Part shown: positions 62,240-64,000 of the stretch, piece after piece
Position numbering within the stretch: the first letter of the stretch is position 1
Layout: each line of letters begins with the position of its first letter
From: QKMZ01 sp012965515
GTDB taxonomy: Bacteria; Cyanobacteriota; Vampirovibrionia; Obscuribacterales; Obscuribacteraceae
Direction: 5' to 3'
Length of the DNA: 64,000 nucleotides
Assembly (NCBI GenBank): GCA_937879965.1
Contig: CALFMP010000014.1
Coordinates: 248,001 to 312,000, forward strand
The notes under the pieces: generated by a model
Told to the model about the DNA's origin: nothing
Database searches by the model: none
What the model saw: only the letters and a program-made list of their open reading frames with translations
Position numbers and translations under genes: made by a program

Positions 62240-63634
62240 TTAGTGTGGTCGCGCCGGTGGTGCGGAGAGTATCAGATCTTTTCCGCTCCAATGTGTTTTC
62301 ATAACTGGACTTTGTAATTCGCCGCGATCTTTCAGTACTTCAGAAACGACAGAATCTTTCAGTTTTTCAAATGCTTCTGCGAGGGGAACTTTTCCACCCT
62401 TCTCGCGCAATGCTTGTATAAGTTGATGTGTGAAAACACCATTCTCGTAGCGCTTCGATTCCCAAGAGACTTGGCTAGGTTCACTGGAGCAGATTATCAA
62501 TTGTCCCGTACCCAGCAACAGTGAATCGCTGTCAAAGTTTCCAATTCTGGTCAGACCCTTGGCTGGATTCGCGGCACCGCTGTGGCAAGCATCAACTACA
62601 AGTACTACCCGATTGGCATGAACTCTCTGTTTAATTGCCGCGGCCAAATCTTGCAAAGGCAATCCGGTCGCGTACAAGCTTGAAGGATCGGTATCGTGCA
62701 TCACCAGGTAATTCAGACCTTGGAGATCGACATTAGAAGGACTTCCGTGCGTGGAAATGAAAATGAGAACAAGGTCGTTAGGATGCGCGACACGAGGAAG
62801 CCACTTGTCGCCAATCTCTGCCATTACATTTACTTTCGTCGCGTTTTCGTCTACCAGGAGCTTCACATGATCTGGCGCGAAATTTGCTTCCTTTACAAGG
62901 AAGTCTCTGAGATCAGCTGCATCTTTCGCTGGATATTTGAGGTTTACTTCCGGCTTTTGAAACTTGCTGATGCCAACAATTAATGCCCACTTGTCGTCAA
63001 TCGGTTTGTTTACGTTGTCGTCCGATTTGACAGGAGTATCCTTTATCTGAATGGTTCTAGTCTTCGCGTCTGATGAAGTTATAAAAGCATCGCGAGATGC
63101 TGCTGCTGCTATTTGTGGTGCCGCGGCCGGTGCCGGTGGTGTGGAGGCAAGCATTCCATTCTGCGAGAAAGCACTGCCGTCCAATTGAACTTTGTAGTTA
63201 ACGTGCACGCCGACATCGACAGAAAACATTACCTGCATGACCAAGTTCTGCTTTGTTGCCAAATGAACCGTCGCTGTTTTTGTCGACTCGTCACTAATGG
63301 CTGGAAACGAAATGTTTGCCAGTTCTCGTGAGTTGGTATCACGCAAGACCACTCGCATTGTGGTCGAGTAGAAATCAGTCGCACCATTGACCTTGATATT
63401 GATGTCGCCCGGGCCTGCTGCAAATGAATAGAATCGGCTCTGCCCCTTCGGTTCTTCTTTGCCGCTGACTTCATTGTTCGAAAGTGCAATCGGATTGGAC
63501 GCATCTCCGTCAACGGCGAAGGCGGGAGCTCCTATAAATACCCACAGGCACAGCATGATCAAAAGGCTGCGAACACCAAAAGAGCGGATAGCTCTTGAAG
63601 TGCTAAGAGTGCTCGAAAAACTTCGTTTCGTCAT
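62240..63634 (-). CDS. Exported caspase-fold (peptidase C14-like) protein
   Basis: A 464-residue protein. The signal peptide (hydrophobic about 22-40, ending AFA/VD) is followed by a beta-rich PPC-like domain (about 45-155), an Ala/Pro linker (about 160-185) and a caspase-like domain (about 212-455). The catalytic dyad is H296 (ISTHGS) and C350 (VDACHSG), with the typical WALIVGISKF start and DAADLRDFL. Bacterial metacaspase/orthocaspase relatives cleave after basic residues; this one would act outside the cytoplasm. The start ATG lacks a clear ribosome site. Confidence 0.88.
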   Translation of the reverse strand: MTKRSFSSTLSTSRAIRSFGVRSLLIMLCLWVFIGAPAFAVDGDASNPIALSNNEVSGKEEPKGQSRFYSFAAGPGDINIKVNGATDFYSTTMRVVLRDTNSRELANISFPAISDESTKTATVHLATKQNLVMQVMFSVDVGVHVNYKVQLDGSAFSQNGMLASTPPAPAAAPQIAAAASRDAFITSSDAKTRTIQIKDTPVKSDDNVNKPIDDKWALIVGISKFQKPEVNLKYPAKDAADLRDFLVKEANFAPDHVKLLVDENATKVNVMAEIGDKWLPRVAHPNDLVLIFISTHGSPSNVDLQGLNYLVMHDTDPSSLYATGLPLQDLAAAIKQRVHANRVVLVVDACHSGAANPAKGLTRIGNFDSDSLLLGTGQLIICSSEPSQVSWESKRYENGVFTHQLIQALREKGGKVPLAEAFEKLKDSVVSEVLKDRGELQSPVMKTHWSGKDLILSAPPARPH

Positions 63635-63679
63635 TGAAATTGGAATTGGAGTGGATTTTATATTCTAGTCGATTAACTG

Positions 63680-63805
63680 ATGTTTCGCACCTGGAAACGC
63701 CGCCGATTCAAAGCCCGGCGCTATTACGATGATAAAATCTATACCCTGATAGACAAGATTGAGCGTCGTGTAGCATTGCGTGCGCCCTTCGACAAGACAG
63801 CGTAA
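63680..63805 (+). CDS. Small basic protein (41 aa)
   Basis: An open frame of 41 codons, MFRTWKRRRFKARRYYDD at its start, rich in Arg, Lys and aromatic residues, ending APFDKTA. It lies 22 nt before the ROK kinase on the same strand, and codon use looks like the neighbours. No strong ribosome site, so translation is uncertain. It could bind nucleic acid or the ribosome, judging only by charge. Confidence 0.45.
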   Translation: MFRTWKRRRFKARRYYDDKIYTLIDKIERRVALRAPFDKTA

Positions 63806-63827
63806 TAACCAGATTCAGGAGCAAGAG

Positions 63828-64000
63828 ATGCGTTGCATCGGCATTGACATTGGCGGCACTAAAATCGCTGGGGGAATTGTCACTGAGGAGGGCACAGTTC
63901 TCATCCGTGAGGAATGCCCGACTCCTATTAAGGAAGGCGGCGACCAGATTCTCGCTGCTGCTATCGCGCTTGCTGCTTCACTAAAAACACAGTCGAGCGA
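63828..64000 (+). CDS. ROK-family sugar kinase, 5' part (runs off the window)
   Basis: The first 57 codons of a ROK protein: the phosphate-binding motif GIDIGGTKIAGG at residues 4-15 is the classic ATP site of glucokinase-type ROK enzymes and repressors. AGGAG 6 nt upstream fixes the ATG. No N-terminal helix-turn-helix, so it is a kinase rather than a NagC-like repressor. Likely glucokinase; the rest lies to the right of the window. Confidence 0.88.
   Translation, partial: MRCIGIDIGGTKIAGGIVTEEGTVLIREECPTPIKEGGDQILAAAIALAASLKTQSS

Overview
This is a gene-dense bacterial chromosome segment with GC near 50% by eye. It carries about 57 protein genes, a six-gene tRNA cluster, and no rRNA, CRISPR array or insertion sequence that I could recognise. 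Lipocalin-type AttH, LolD/FtsX-type transporters, many Sec signal peptides and one Tat signal point to a diderm. Proline-rich TPR proteins, a cyanobacterial-style RRM protein with a glycine tail, a LOV kinase and an EF-hand-region glutaminase together suggest a non-photosynthetic relative of Cyanobacteria (Vampirovibrionia/Melainabacteria, Obscuribacterales-like). That placement is inference; no marker gene in the window settles it.

Layout. 0-5 kb: an OmpR-type response regulator facing a LOV-domain (blue-light) histidine kinase, then a TIGR01777 epimerase-like protein and an ABC exporter. 5-9 kb: two secreted helical proteins and a Cys/Met-metabolism PLP enzyme. 9.2-9.8 kb: tRNA-Asp, His, Pro, Tyr, a Leu-anticodon tRNA and Gln, interspersed with GTAGGG palindromes. 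9.9-16.3 kb: a minus-strand block with an Att/Lol-like operon (LolD-type ATPase, FtsX-type permease, AttH-like secreted protein) followed by an MBL hydrolase and a membrane zinc ribbon. 16.6-27 kb: TIG-domain protein, MDR oxidoreductase, LOG hydrolase, PfkB kinase, TPR membrane protein, a HAD phosphatase with an in-frame stop near its end, and a DAO-type oxidase. 27.7-34.6 kb: cysteine desulfurase, tandem UspA, class-III aminotransferase, Nudix, TPR protein, glutaminase and a Mop-type molbindin.

35.6-37.2 kb: a two-gene encapsulin operon (cargo with C-terminal loading peptide, then shell) closed by a strong terminator; I regard it as the most interesting system here. 37-46 kb: secreted or surface proteins including a TPR-matrixin protease translationally coupled to a beta-lactamase-fold hydrolase. 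46-52.4 kb: RecQ, then a three-gene unit of a Tat-exported His-rich propeller (NosZ/thiocyanate-dehydrogenase-like), an FtsX permease and an ABC ATPase fused to a membrane-anchored extracytoplasmic domain. 52.5-64 kb: RRM protein, M13 metallopeptidase, large TPR/Pro-rich membrane protein, secreted YbjQ, DUF695-like protein, exported caspase-fold protease and the start of a ROK sugar kinase.

Recurring architecture: many neighbours are packed to 0-4 nt. Three convergent pairs share a stop-codon tetranucleotide (CTAA or TTAG), so the two genes overlap by exactly 4 nt. Many start codons are GTG or TTG.
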